Of a stretch of 64,000 nucleotides of DNA, positions 6,619 through 15,226 are shown one piece after another. Under the pieces are notes generated by a model. The model saw nothing but the letters and a program-made list of their open reading frames with translations, was not told where the DNA came from and did not search any database. Where the stretch lies: NCBI GenBank assembly GCA_040768445.1, contig JAXGMV010000001.1:1612001-1676000 (forward strand), in the 5' to 3' direction. Origin of the DNA: JAXGMV01 sp040768445 (GTDB lineage Bacteria > Chloroflexota > Anaerolineae > Anaerolineales > Anaerolineaceae). Each line of letters opens with the position of its first letter. Position 1 is the stretch's first letter. The position numbers and the translations under genes were made by a program.

Positions 6619-8693
6619 TTAATGCCTGTCATCTGGCATGGGCATATTTTGCTTGGCATGCCTGACCGCCTGGTAAAGGTTTTCTGCTTTGAGTTCTGTT
6701 GTTGTAAAGCACGGTGCTTTCATGTGATCAGCCAATACCTGCGCAAGACCCTGGTCGAATGCAGCGTGCTCCATATTAATTACCACACTTGAGATTTTAT
6801 CATGCGCAATCATATCAGCATATTTGGCAGATTCTTCCAGCGGAGGAAGGTTGGACATCGACACGTTACCGGCACCATCAGTCAATACCACCAGCAGTGG
6901 CAGCACATCGGGATGTAGAATTTTCTCCTTGAACAGCACTTCATATGCCATTTTCAACCCAGCAGAGAGCGGCGTCTTTCCGCCAACAGGTATGTCACGC
7001 AGGGCGCGCTCAGCCAGGGTGACAGAGTTGGTAGGCGGCAGGACGAGGATGGCACGGTCTTTTTGGAAGACAATCAAACCGACCCGGTCACGTCGTTGAT
7101 AAGCATCTGTCAGCAGGGAGAGAATTGCCCCCTTGGTCGCTGCCATACGTTCTGAGACTGCCATCGACCAGGAGGCGTCAACCAGGAATAACACCAGGTT
7201 GGCTGACCTGCTGACGCGGATTTTCCTCATGTAGTCTGTCGGTCGGATGGCAAAAGCCAGGCGCTTTCGCATTTCAGAGCGTTCTTTCTGATAAGGCGCA
7301 GCTGCCCTGATGGTGGCATCCAGTGCCAGGTCATAGGTCTCGCCGTTGGATTGTCGTGCTTGAATGTATCTACCGCGTTTTGAGTTTGTGCGGGTGCGGG
7401 AGCGGCGACCCATGCTTTTGCGCATCATCTGGTCGAGAGGTGTATCCAGACGGCGTGGGGCAAATGCCTCTCCGGTTTTAGTACGTTTTCCGCCGTCCCA
7501 CCAGAAGGTGTCATCACTGTTGAAAACTTCTTTTTGAGCTGGTTCTACCTGCTCAGGCTCACCAGAAGTTTCTTCGGTGTCCCCTTCAATCAGTTTTTTT
7601 TTTGGACTTGTTCTTCGCTATCCGATTCAGTCGGTGAAGCTTCGGTTTCTCCAGTGTTTGAACTTTGACCGATCAATTCCTCGATCTTCTCTTCAAGCTG
7701 GTCGGCAGTCATATCACCTTGATGGAATGGTCCGTGCTTAATGCGGTGAGGCAGTGCCAGTTCAGCTGCCAGGGCAATATCATGCTCATTTATAGATAAC
7801 CTGCCGTCAAAGGCGGCCTGTGCACGGGCGGTTTTCAAGATGACAATATCGGAACGGTGTCCTTCGACGTTCATCGAAGAGGTCAAAGCCGCAATCGTCA
7901 ACAGGTCACGCGAGGTGAACTTTACCTTGTCAACCAGTTTACGGGCAGTATCAATTTTCTTTGAAAGTGCTTCTTCAAATGGCATCCATTCCTGGCGGAA
8001 AGCTTCAGGGTCCGCTTCATACTGCAGGTTACGCTCCATGATGGCAACCCGTTCGCGGGCATCTTTAATCCCACGGATTTCCACCGACAGTGCGAACCTG
8101 TCCAGCAGTTGGGGTCTCAAATCCCCTTCTTCAGGGTTCATCGTGCCCACCAGGATGAACCTAGCAGGATGTGAGAAAGAGATACCTTCCCGCTCAACGA
8201 TGTTCATACCCATTGCGGCGGAATCAAGCAAAATATCCACCACGTGATCATCGAGCAGGTTCACTTCATCGATATAGAGCAGGCCGCGATTGGCGGCCGC
8301 CAGTACACCGGGTTCAAAGTGCCTTTCGCCTTTCTGGATAGCTTTCTCAATATCCAGTGTACCCACAACCCGGTCTTCAGTTGCTGAAACAGGCAGGTTC
8401 ACAAAAGGGGTGGAAATGACATCAAACGGCAATTTTTCACCGCTGGCAGCACGTTCAACGCACTCAGTGCACCAGGTTTCAGGATGATCTGGGTCACAGC
8501 CAAACTTGCAATCTTTGACAACACGCACAGAAGGCAGCAGAGCAGCCAGTGCTCGGGCTGCAGTAGATTTGGCTGTGCCGCGTTCGCCGCGGATCAGCAC
8601 ACCGCCAATGCGGGTATTCACTGCGTTTAGAATGAGAGCTCGCAGCATGCGTTCCTGACCAACGATTGCAGAAAATGGAAAAATGACCGGCAT
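6619..8693 (-). CDS. chlD: Mg/Co-chelatase subunit D-type protein (AAA+ plus VWA), read through a -1 frameshift
   Basis: If translation slips back one base at the A10 run (7594-7603), the gene gives a 691-residue ChlD-type protein. Order: AAA+ module with Walker A GERGTAKS (36-43), a four-Cys insertion C62-x3-C-x8-C-x2-C78 typical of B12-type chelatase ATPases, Walker B LLYIDEVNLL; an acidic Glu/Pro-rich linker; the conserved ...APRRLDTPLDQ...GRRSRT stretch; then a VWA domain with MIDAS DASWS (D506, S508, S510). Together with a CobN/BchH-type large subunit it would drive ATP-dependent insertion of Co or Mg into a tetrapyrrole. The linker from 7592 to 7429 is fully open in the second frame and reads in the family style, so this is one gene in two frames, not two unrelated genes. 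No large subunit is in the window. It sits beside B12-dependent mutase genes. Confidence 0.85.
7590..8693 (-). CDS. Zero-frame product of chlD: ChlI-like AAA+ chelatase small subunit
   Basis: Without the shift, translation stops at the TGA 7592-7590 just after the A run, giving 367 residues. That is the normal length of a free ChlI/BchI subunit, the AAA+ ring component. AGGAAG stands ten bases upstream of the ATG. Programmed frameshifting in chlD genes that makes both the small and the medium chelatase subunit from one gene has been reported in B12-producing prokaryotes, and this gene matches that arrangement. I infer that both products are made. Confidence 0.75.
   Translation of the reverse strand: MPVIFPFSAIVGQERMLRALILNAVNTRIGGVLIRGERGTAKSTAARALAALLPSVRVVKDCKFGCDPDHPETWCTECVERAASGEKLPFDVISTPFVNLPVSATEDRVVGTLDIEKAIQKGERHFEPGVLAAANRGLLYIDEVNLLDDHVVDILLDSAAMGMNIVEREGISFSHPARFILVGTMNPEEGDLRPQLLDRFALSVEIRGIKDARERVAIMERNLQYEADPEAFRQEWMPFEEALSKKIDTARKLVDKVKFTSRDLLTIAALTSSMNVEGHRSDIVILKTARAQAAFDGRLSINEHDIALAAELALPHRIKHGPFHQGDMTADQLEEKIEELIGQSSNTGETEASPTESDSEEQVQKKN
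7594..7603 (-). promoter_or_regulatory. A10 slippery site in chlD
   Basis: Coding-strand codons read caa-aaa-aaa-aac-tga, so an A-AAA-AAC heptamer (a classic -1 slippery sequence) sits directly on the stop codon, inside ten consecutive A. Either ribosomal -1 slippage or RNA-polymerase slippage adding one A would join the AAA+ and VWA frames. No clear Shine-Dalgarno-like stimulator is seen upstream; a weak hairpin lies about 28 bases downstream. Confidence 0.75.
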
Positions 8694-8911
8694 AAAGATG
8701 TACTTCCTTTATTAATGTTTGGTTTAAACCAATCAAGTTTACCACGCATGACTGGGACGATCAACCTTCAGAATGGCTGTAGTTTGACTTATTGTGAGGA
8801 GAGTTCCTGATATCCTTCTGCATTTATACTGACATTTGGAGGGTTTAAGGATCTCAGTATCTGTAGCGCGGTATAATGAAAATGTACTGATATCACTTAA
8901 TTGGAGAAGGT

Positions 8912-9316
8912 ATGGACAAGCAAAAAATTCGGGTGATCGTCGCAAAACCTGGTCTTGACGGCCATGACCGTGGCGCCAAAGTTGTGGCTCGTGCTCTCAG
9001 AGACGCGGGTATGGAAGTAATTTACACCGGCTTGCGCCAGACACCGGAAATGATTGCAGAGGCAGCTCTCCAGGAAGATGCACAGGTGATTGGCCTTTCC
9101 GTACTATCAGGGGCTCATATGTCGCTTGTGCCGCGCATCATGGATTTGCTGAAAACCAATGGTCAGTCAGATGTGCTGGTATATGTTGGGGGCATCATTC
9201 CAGAGTCGGATGTTCCTGCGCTTCTGAAAATGGGTGTCAAAGCAGTTTTTGGACCCGGTACACCCACCACACAGATCATCGAAGATATTCAACAATCTTT
9301 GGTACCGGCTGCCTGA
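8912..9316 (+). CDS. Methylmalonyl-CoA mutase B12-binding (C-terminal) subunit
   Basis: 134 residues consisting only of the cobalamin-binding Rossmann domain. The DxHxxG motif that supplies the lower-axial His is D16-G-H18-D-R-G21, and GLSVLSGAH and GGIIP follow at the expected spacing for the nucleotide-tail pocket. It should pair with a separate large catalytic subunit, as in split mutases, to convert (R)-methylmalonyl-CoA to succinyl-CoA; that subunit is not in the window. AGAAGG precedes the ATG, and TATAAT at 8872-8877 may be the -10 element. It lies 17 bases upstream of meaB, whose product protects this enzyme. Confidence 0.92.
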   Translation: MDKQKIRVIVAKPGLDGHDRGAKVVARALRDAGMEVIYTGLRQTPEMIAEAALQEDAQVIGLSVLSGAHMSLVPRIMDLLKTNGQSDVLVYVGGIIPESDVPALLKMGVKAVFGPGTPTTQIIEDIQQSLVPAA

Positions 9317-9333
9317 CCGGAGTTGAACAACAG

Positions 9334-10398
9334 ATGGACTACGTGACACCAATCTTGAACGGGGATCGCCTGTCACTGTCAAGATTGATCACCAGGGTTG
9401 AGAACGATACCCCACAGGGGCGGGCGTCGCTTGATGCTTTATTCTCTTATACTGGCAAAGCCCAACTGATTGGTGTCACCGGTTCACCGGGTACTGGAAA
9501 ATCTTCCCTTGTTAACCGACTCACATATCATTTCCGCCATCCAACAGATGATCAGAAACCATTGACAGTTGCAGTTGTGGCTGTCGACCCAACAAGCCCA
9601 TTCTCTGGCGGCGCTCTGCTGGGTGACAGGGTACGTATGCGTGACCTGGCAGGTGATCCCGGAGTGTATATTCGTTCAATGGCTTCACGCGGCAAGTTGG
9701 GCGGTCTGGCAAAAAATACATCGGCCGTTGTGCAGGTTTTGGATGCGGCTGGTTTTGATCTGATCATGATTGAAACTGTCGGCGCAGGGCAGTCAGAAGT
9801 GGATATCGCCAGGCTGGCGCATACTACGCTGGTTGTTGAAGCGCCGGGGTTGGGAGATGATATCCAGGCGATCAAGGCTGGTATATTGGAAATTGCCGAC
9901 ATTCTCGTGGTGAACAAATCTGATCATCCTGGAGCTCAGGCGACCATCAGGGCTTTACGGGCGATGCTCGAGATGGCTCATCCCGAGCATAAACCGGTTG
10001 ACTTGCATCACCTTTTCAGCGAGATGGACACGCAGGTATTGGCTGACGCCCAACCCGAGCAACAATCTTGGCAGGTGCCAGTTATGACTACCAATGCCGT
10101 TGATGCTGAAGGCATTACAGAACTGGCTGACATGATCATAACACATGGTTTGATGCTGAAAGAGACTGGCTTGTGGCATGCCAGAGAAAAGATGCGAATT
10201 ATCAATTCACTTGAGATGCTGTTGACTGCAGAGATCCAATCACGTTGGTCCAGCCTGGTAGATGCAGGTTTTTACCGCAGCCAGGTTGAGGCATTGTGCA
10301 AGCGTCAGACTTCACCTTTTGAAGTAGTTGACCATTTATTTCGCCATGCAGCACAGAACGCAAAAACGCAGGATAAAAACCTGTTTTTGGGAGACTGA
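9334..10398 (+). CDS. meaB: MeaB-type GTPase, methylmalonyl-CoA mutase chaperone
   Basis: 354 residues of the ArgK/MeaB G3E GTPase family, which gates cofactor loading and rescues inactivated B12 mutase. Walker A GVTGSPGTGKSS (47-58), MIETVGAGQSEVD with the switch Asp/Glu region near 145-160, and NKSDHPG, the guanine-specificity motif near 193. The C-terminal dimerisation helices (RWSSLVDAGFYRSQ...) are present, so the gene is complete. GGAG lies 11 bases before the ATG. It is cotranscribed with the B12-binding subunit, a common pairing. Confidence 0.95.
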   Translation: MDYVTPILNGDRLSLSRLITRVENDTPQGRASLDALFSYTGKAQLIGVTGSPGTGKSSLVNRLTYHFRHPTDDQKPLTVAVVAVDPTSPFSGGALLGDRVRMRDLAGDPGVYIRSMASRGKLGGLAKNTSAVVQVLDAAGFDLIMIETVGAGQSEVDIARLAHTTLVVEAPGLGDDIQAIKAGILEIADILVVNKSDHPGAQATIRALRAMLEMAHPEHKPVDLHHLFSEMDTQVLADAQPEQQSWQVPVMTTNAVDAEGITELADMIITHGLMLKETGLWHAREKMRIINSLEMLLTAEIQSRWSSLVDAGFYRSQVEALCKRQTSPFEVVDHLFRHAAQNAKTQDKNLFLGD

Positions 10399-10399
10399 G

Positions 10400-10942
10400 A
10401 TGATAATCGGTGAGGGTGTACGACTTAGGGCTATGGAAAGATCAGACCTGCCATTATTTGTCAGGTGGTTTGCAGACCCGGACGTGCGTGAATTTCTTAC
10501 AACCAGGAGTTTATTCAGTATGAGCTTCGAAGAAGGCTGGTACGAGAATATGCTCAAGGTACCGATAGAAAATCATCCGATGATGATCGATATCCTGGCT
10601 GATAATCAATGGCTGCCGGTAGGCGATATTGCCTTACCAGAAATCAACTGGATTAACAGGCAGGCTGAAGTTGGCGTAATGATAGGCGAAAAAGCCTACT
10701 GGAACCGGGGCTTTGGCACACAAGCCATGCGGTTAATGCTTCACTACGCTTTTGATACCATTAATCTTAACCGGGTATATTTAGAAGTATATGAGCCAAA
10801 TATCAGGGGAATTCACTGCTATGAAAAAGCCGGCTTTATCAAAGAAGGCTGCCTGCGAGAGGCGCAATATTTGAATGGAAAATACGTCAATGTATGGATG
10901 ATGGGTATTCTTAAATCAGAGTGGCAGCAGGTTAAGGAGTAA
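10400..10942 (+). CDS. GNAT family N-acetyltransferase (RimJ/RimL-like)
   Basis: 180 residues. LRAMERSDLPLFVRWFADPDVREFL opens a RimJ-like fold, and the acetyl-CoA site is seen in WNRGFGTQAMRLMLHYAF (about 100-117) and YEPNIRGIHCYEKAGF (about 132-147). It probably N-acetylates a protein terminus, amino acid or amine; the substrate is not known. The ATG at 10400 has GGGAG seven bases upstream and overlaps the end of meaB by almost nothing (TGAG-ATG), so I prefer it over an in-frame upstream ATG that would run inside meaB. Confidence 0.88.
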   Translation: MIIGEGVRLRAMERSDLPLFVRWFADPDVREFLTTRSLFSMSFEEGWYENMLKVPIENHPMMIDILADNQWLPVGDIALPEINWINRQAEVGVMIGEKAYWNRGFGTQAMRLMLHYAFDTINLNRVYLEVYEPNIRGIHCYEKAGFIKEGCLREAQYLNGKYVNVWMMGILKSEWQQVKE

Positions 10943-10945
10943 CAG

Positions 10946-11938
10946 ATGACAATAACACACCGCGGTGAATCCAGTTTGATGTATGGGGATATAAAACTTT
11001 ACGCTGGTACCGCCAGTCCGGATTTGTCTCAAAAAATTGCTGCATATCTCAATATACCACTGTGCGGTAGAGATATCATCTCCTTTCCTAATGACAACCT
11101 GTTTGTGAAACTGCACAGCAGCGTGCGTGGGCAGGATTGTTATGTGGTTCAAACAACTAATGCACCGGTGCACCGCAATTTGATGGAGCTGCTGATCATG
11201 ATGCAGACACTTCGCCTTGACTCTGCTGCACGCATCACAGCTATCGTGCCTTATTTATGCTATGCCCGCTCAGATAAAAAAGACCAGCCGCGTGTGCCGA
11301 TTACTGCCCGGTTGGTAGCTGATATGATTGAAGTAGCTGGCGCTGACCGCTATATAACCCTTGACCTGCATGCCGGCCAGATACAGGGCTTCTTCTCCAT
11401 CCCGGGCGATGTGCTTACATCGTTTTATATTTTGATGAACTACATCAAGGACATGGAATCACACCTTGTCAGCCCGGTGATTGTCACTGCTGATCTTGGA
11501 TTTGCGAAGAAAGCCCGAAATTTTGCCGCCAGTTTGAACGCACCGATGGCTTTCATCGAAAAACGCCGCATTGGCAATGATGCGAAAAGCCAGGCATTGA
11601 CGATGATTGGTGATGTGTACAACCGTGATGCCATCATTGTGGATGATGAGGTTGATACTGGCGGTTCCATTGTGCATGCTGTAAATATCGTTAAAGATAA
11701 TGGTGCCAGAAATATCTATGTTGTGTTTGTACACCCGGTGCTTTCACTGAACGCTGCTGAGCGGTTAGCCGCCCTGCCTGTCAGGGAATTTATCACAACA
11801 GACACGATGCCAATTCCGCCACAGAAGCTTGCCCTCTTCAATAATCGCGTCACTGTGTTATCAGTGGCACCTCTGCTTGGAGAGGTAATCCTTCGGGCGA
11901 ACCAGGGCCGCAGCGTTGGCGAGATGTTCAACGAATAA
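10946..11938 (+). CDS. prs: Ribose-phosphate pyrophosphokinase (PRPP synthetase)
   Basis: 330 residues. Makes PRPP from ribose-5-phosphate and ATP for nucleotide, His, Trp and NAD synthesis. The core matches the family: NLMELLIMMQTLR, VPYLCYARSDKKDQPR (the flexible catalytic loop), the ADRYITLDLHAGQIQGFF signature, and the PRPP loop VDDEVDTGGSI at about 230-240, where most bacterial enzymes have VDDIIDTGGT. AAGGAG stands nine bases before the ATG. The gene overlaps none of its neighbours but follows the GNAT gene by three bases and precedes mutM by 21. Confidence 0.93.
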   Translation: MTITHRGESSLMYGDIKLYAGTASPDLSQKIAAYLNIPLCGRDIISFPNDNLFVKLHSSVRGQDCYVVQTTNAPVHRNLMELLIMMQTLRLDSAARITAIVPYLCYARSDKKDQPRVPITARLVADMIEVAGADRYITLDLHAGQIQGFFSIPGDVLTSFYILMNYIKDMESHLVSPVIVTADLGFAKKARNFAASLNAPMAFIEKRRIGNDAKSQALTMIGDVYNRDAIIVDDEVDTGGSIVHAVNIVKDNGARNIYVVFVHPVLSLNAAERLAALPVREFITTDTMPIPPQKLALFNNRVTVLSVAPLLGEVILRANQGRSVGEMFNE

Positions 11939-11959
11939 TCTTCATTACGTAAGATAAAA

Positions 11960-12811
11960 ATGCCAGAACTACCTGAAGTAGAGACAATTGCCTCGCAGCT
12001 GCGAAACGGCAATGAGACTGCACCTTCACTGGTTGGGCAGGTCATTCTTGGAGCTGACCTGTGTTGGGCTCGATCGCTTGCAGCGCCAGATCCAGAAACG
12101 TTTTACCTCACCATAAAGGGGCGGCAGGTTACCGGCATCAGCCGGCGAGGGAAATTCTTATTAATCAATCTTGAGGATCAGGCCCTTGTCATTCACCTGC
12201 GTATGAGCGGTGATATCCGCGTTGAGCCTGGCCAAAATGTCCTGAGAGAAATGCCCATTCAGCCGCATGATCGCATGATTATTAACTTTGAGAGCGGTTG
12301 GCGCATGGCTTTTAATGACACACGTAAATTTGGCAGGGTGTGGTTAACAGATGATGTTCAACGGTTATTGCAGAGATTGGGGCCTGAACCTTTTGACCCA
12401 AGCCTGGATGAAAAGCGGTTTTCTGAAATGCTGCATAACAGGAAGCGCATCATCAAGCCGCTGTTGATGGATCAGCATTTTCTGTCAGGGCTGGGCAATA
12501 TCTATACAGATGAAGCGCTTTTCAGGTCAAATCTCCATCCTCTCAGGATTGCCAGTACGCTCTCAAATGAAGAAGCTGGTCGACTGCTGAGGAAAATACG
12601 CGAAGTTTTACAATCTGGTATTGATCACAACGGGTCTTCTATTGACTGGGTATATCGTGGCGGCAACTTTCAAAACCATTTTCAAGTCTACGCACGTGTT
12701 GGGAAAGCTTGTTATGTGTGCGGCACGCCCATTGAAAAGATAACTGTGGGACAACGCGGCACACATTACTGCCCGGCCTGTCAAATAAAACCTGATGAAA
12801 AAACTGATTAA
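11960..12811 (+). CDS. mutM: Formamidopyrimidine-DNA glycosylase Fpg/MutM
   Basis: 283 residues of a bifunctional glycosylase/AP lyase that removes 8-oxoguanine and Fapy lesions. The N-terminus MPELPEVE gives the catalytic Pro and Glu, K-rich DNA contacts and the H2TH region (DQHFLSGLGNIYTDEALF) lie mid-protein, and the C-terminus has the four-Cys zinc finger CYVCGTP...HYCPAC at about 251-271. All key residues are present. The ribosome site is weak. The gene ends just before a hairpin shared with the convergent NifU-like operon. Confidence 0.95.
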   Translation: MPELPEVETIASQLRNGNETAPSLVGQVILGADLCWARSLAAPDPETFYLTIKGRQVTGISRRGKFLLINLEDQALVIHLRMSGDIRVEPGQNVLREMPIQPHDRMIINFESGWRMAFNDTRKFGRVWLTDDVQRLLQRLGPEPFDPSLDEKRFSEMLHNRKRIIKPLLMDQHFLSGLGNIYTDEALFRSNLHPLRIASTLSNEEAGRLLRKIREVLQSGIDHNGSSIDWVYRGGNFQNHFQVYARVGKACYVCGTPIEKITVGQRGTHYCPACQIKPDEKTD

Positions 12812-12834
12812 TAATCGCCTGATCAGCATAAAAA

Positions 12835-12854
12835 AGAACCCAATAATGGGTTCT
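12835..12854 (-). terminator. Bidirectional terminator between mutM and the NifU-like operon
   Basis: AGAACCCA (12835-12842) pairs perfectly with TGGGTTCT (12847-12854) around ATAA. On the minus strand the stem is followed by six T, so it mainly ends the NifU-like transcript; the plus side has only short T runs. Confidence 0.75.
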
Positions 12855-12879
12855 AATTAACAAATTAATTGTTCTCAGG

Positions 12880-13140
12880 TCAGTCTTCTATGACCTGTTC
12901 AACACCTGTAATATTTGGGAAGAATTGACGCAGGGTGCCTTCTACCCAGCCATGCAGGGTATTATCTGAAAGGGGACAGTCAATACATGCGCCGCCAAGC
13001 CTGACTCTGACAACTTTTCCATCATAATCAACAAATTCTACTGCACCGCCGTGATAGTGTTGAATGTAACAGTCCAACTGTTCAATTAAACCTTTGACTT
13101 GTTCGATCTCAGAAAATGTAGGTGCGTTCTCTGTCATCAA
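12880..13140 (-). CDS. NifU-like Fe-S scaffold domain protein
   Basis: 86 residues forming one NifU C-terminal domain. The cluster-binding CxxC is C52-I-D-C55 in the GGACIDCPLSDNTLHGW motif, close to the family GGCxGCPxSxxTL. It probably holds or transfers an iron-sulfur cluster. AGGAGG lies upstream of the ATG. It lies 16 bases after the cyclic-nucleotide-binding gene and is likely in the same transcript, ended by the hairpin at 12835-12854. Fe-S clients within the window include LipA, MoaA, the ferredoxin and the family 5 glycosylase. Confidence 0.9.
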   Translation of the reverse strand: MMTENAPTFSEIEQVKGLIEQLDCYIQHYHGGAVEFVDYDGKVVRVRLGGACIDCPLSDNTLHGWVEGTLRQFFPNITGVEQVIED

Positions 13141-13156
13141 GACCTCCTGATTGTCT

Positions 13157-13624
13157 TCAGTCCCTTGTTTTCATTCCCTGGGTCAAGATGGCAAGAATTT
13201 GTTCGTGAGTGCTGTTCAGCCGCTTTGCAATACCGCCAGCCAGGGTCTCTAATAAGATTATACCTGTTTCAGGGTCCTGCTGGTAGATTTCTACCAGGCG
13301 GTCGCGGGATAAACAAAATGCTTCAACTTCAGTAGTTGTTACTGCCGCAGAAGAGTAGCTTCTTCTTCCAAGTGCTGCTGACCAGCCAAAAACACCGCCC
13401 GGTTCAATATGTGACACGGTGATCTCTGGACCGTCGTAGGGCTTGTAATCAATCACCACTTTGCCTTTTAACAGTATGTAGATCATATCGGCTGCCTGTC
13501 CTTGCTTGAACAGGACAACATTCTTCCCAAATGTTCGTTTTTCAAGCAGTGGCAGCAGGGTTTGAAGCTGGTTTACTGTCAGCGTGGCAAAGAAGGATTG
13601 ACTGATGTTTTCCACTTTTTGCAT
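13157..13624 (-). CDS. Cyclic nucleotide-binding domain protein without DNA-binding domain
   Basis: 155 residues with a single Crp-like beta-barrel: GKNVVLFKQGQAADMIYILLKGKVVI (about 33-58), HIEPGGVFGWSAAL (about 71-84), then YSSAAVTTTEVEAFCLSRDRLVEI. The helix after the barrel continues to residue 155, but no helix-turn-helix follows, unlike Crp/Fnr regulators of about 220 residues. The phosphate-binding cassette lacks the usual GExxxxxR(A/S)A: here it is GVFGWSAALGRRSYSSA, which could still bind a nucleotide. Likely a sensor or allosteric partner; the target is unknown. It precedes the NifU-like gene in the same operon. Confidence 0.85.
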   Translation of the reverse strand: MQKVENISQSFFATLTVNQLQTLLPLLEKRTFGKNVVLFKQGQAADMIYILLKGKVVIDYKPYDGPEITVSHIEPGGVFGWSAALGRRSYSSAAVTTTEVEAFCLSRDRLVEIYQQDPETGIILLETLAGGIAKRLNSTHEQILAILTQGMKTRD

Positions 13625-13763
13625 AGCATCAATTTAATACGAGACGGTAAAAAATTAAAGTGGCAAACTTCCTGAATGGGCGGACAATTATCCTGTGAAA
13701 TGTAACCTTTTTATTTCTTGTGCATCAGACATTTATAACAAATTACATAAGAGGTGTTTATTT

Positions 13764-14168
13764 ATGGAGATGATGATTGATTTTCCTGGCGGCGCTAGAG
13801 TTGATGCCCATTTTGGTCCAATGACAGTGAAAACTGACCAGAATGGTTCAGCACCGGCGCCATTTGCATTGTTCCTTTCATCCATTGGAACCTGTGCGGG
13901 TATTTATGTGCTTGGCTTCTGCCAGCAGCGCGGTTTGCCAACAGAAGGCATAAAAATTTTACAACGTGTTCACTCGAACCGCCTGACCGGCATGGTTGAT
14001 TCAATTGACCTTGAGATCCAGGTGCCACCTACTTTTCCTGAAAAGTATCACGATGCATTAATCCGCTCAGCGGACCTTTGTGCTGTCAAACGGCATCTTG
14101 AAAACCCACCAACTTTCAAGACTTATACAAAAGTAATGGATAGTCTCGTCACAATTAGTGAAAATTAG
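13764..14168 (+). CDS. OsmC/Ohr family peroxiredoxin-like protein
   Basis: 134 residues from the ATG at 13764, which has AAGAGGTG upstream; an in-frame ATG at 13695 would add 23 unconserved residues. The fold signature is PFALFLSSIGTCAGIYVLGFCQQRGLP, with the first reactive Cys in GTCAG, and the second Cys lies in ADLCAVKRHLENPP, matching the family Cys pair of thiol-dependent (hydro)peroxidases. It probably removes organic peroxides or handles persulfides. A clean terminator follows. Confidence 0.88.
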   Translation: MEMMIDFPGGARVDAHFGPMTVKTDQNGSAPAPFALFLSSIGTCAGIYVLGFCQQRGLPTEGIKILQRVHSNRLTGMVDSIDLEIQVPPTFPEKYHDALIRSADLCAVKRHLENPPTFKTYTKVMDSLVTISEN

Positions 14169-14193
14169 TTGAGTTGATAACAATATATGACAA

Positions 14194-14229
14194 AGGCTCG
14201 CTTTTTATCTTCTAAGCGGGCTTTTTTAT
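14194..14229 (+). terminator. Rho-independent terminator after the OsmC-like gene
   Basis: GCTCGCTT (14197-14204) pairs with AAGCGGGC (14215-14222) with one G-T wobble, and the 3' side is followed by six T. Confidence 0.88.
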
Positions 14230-14401
14230 CGTGAGAAACCAGTGGGATTTTCCTCTTAAGTAAAACTGGTATTGTGAATTTTATTATCAGAAATTTATTA
14301 GAAATGGTTGTTGTGCGGAACAATCAGAAATCAATGGCATTATAATAATAAAGGCAAATGTTGAATTGTGAATTAGCCTAATGGGTTGGTAAAGTGAGGA
14401 T

Positions 14402-15163
14402 ATGATGCGGATACCGATGGTTGCTGGAAATTGGAAAATGAACAAAACAGTGCAGGAAGCCTGCGCCCTGGTGAATACCCTATTACCCGGACTGGAAGCA
14501 ATCAGCGGGGTTGAACGCGTGCTTTGCCCGCCGGCGACCAGCCTGTTTGCTGTCTCCACCATGCTCACCGGCAGCGGTATCGGACTTGGCGCGCAGAATA
14601 TGCATTGGGAAAAATCCGGTGCTTACACTGGTGAACTGTCTCCTGAGATGGTGCGTGAATTATGTGAATATGTCATCATTGGTCATTCAGAACGTCGAAC
14701 GCTGTTCGGTGAGACGGATACCCAGGTGAACAAGAAAGTACATGCTGCGTTAATTACCGGAATTATTCCGATTGTGTGTGTTGGTGAGACACTGGAGCAG
14801 TATGAAGCCGGCAAGACTGCCGGTGTGGTGGTCATGCAGGTGCGTGAGGCTTTGCAGGGGTTGACCATCGAACAAGCTAACCAGGTTGTGGTCGCCTACG
14901 AACCCGTTTGGGCAATTGGTACCGGCAGGGCTTCAAGCGGAGCAGATGCCAATGTGGTTGTAAAAGACATGATCCGACCAACGATCAGTGCAATGTACGG
15001 CGAACAAACTGCCCAGTCGATCAGGGTTTTGTACGGTGGTTCTGTAAAAGCAGATAACGCCGCTGAATTTTTCCAGCAGTCTGATATCGATGGCGCGCTT
15101 GTCGGTGGCGCCAGCCTTAAGGTTGAAGAATTCGTAGGAATTGCCAAATCAGCGGTAAAATAG
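14402..15163 (+). CDS. tpiA: Triosephosphate isomerase
   Basis: 253 residues, the usual size for this glycolytic dimer that interconverts DHAP and GAP. Catalytic Lys in NWKMN (about 12), His in IIGHSERR (about 95), Glu in AYEPVWAIGTG (about 167), and the phosphate-gripping loop and GGSVK/GGAS motifs near the end are all present. Two ATG codons stand in tandem at 14402 and 14405; either may be used, with GAGG just upstream. TATAAT at 14341-14346 could be a -10 element. It is followed by a small ferredoxin gene. Confidence 0.96.
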   Translation: MMRIPMVAGNWKMNKTVQEACALVNTLLPGLEAISGVERVLCPPATSLFAVSTMLTGSGIGLGAQNMHWEKSGAYTGELSPEMVRELCEYVIIGHSERRTLFGETDTQVNKKVHAALITGIIPIVCVGETLEQYEAGKTAGVVVMQVREALQGLTIEQANQVVVAYEPVWAIGTGRASSGADANVVVKDMIRPTISAMYGEQTAQSIRVLYGGSVKADNAAEFFQQSDIDGALVGGASLKVEEFVGIAKSAVK

Positions 15164-15226
15164 TGGTGTAACGATGGCAGAAAAGAAACCCTGCCATTTA
15201 GTGTCAACGTGACAAGGAGAAAAAAC

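Noticed and set aside
6619..7428. Stand-alone VWA protein gene separate from the AAA+ gene
   Set aside because: Its frame is open and family-like upstream of the internal ATG at 7428, back to the A10 run, so it is the second half of chlD. A sequencing error at the homopolymer remains possible but the family context favours a real slippery site.
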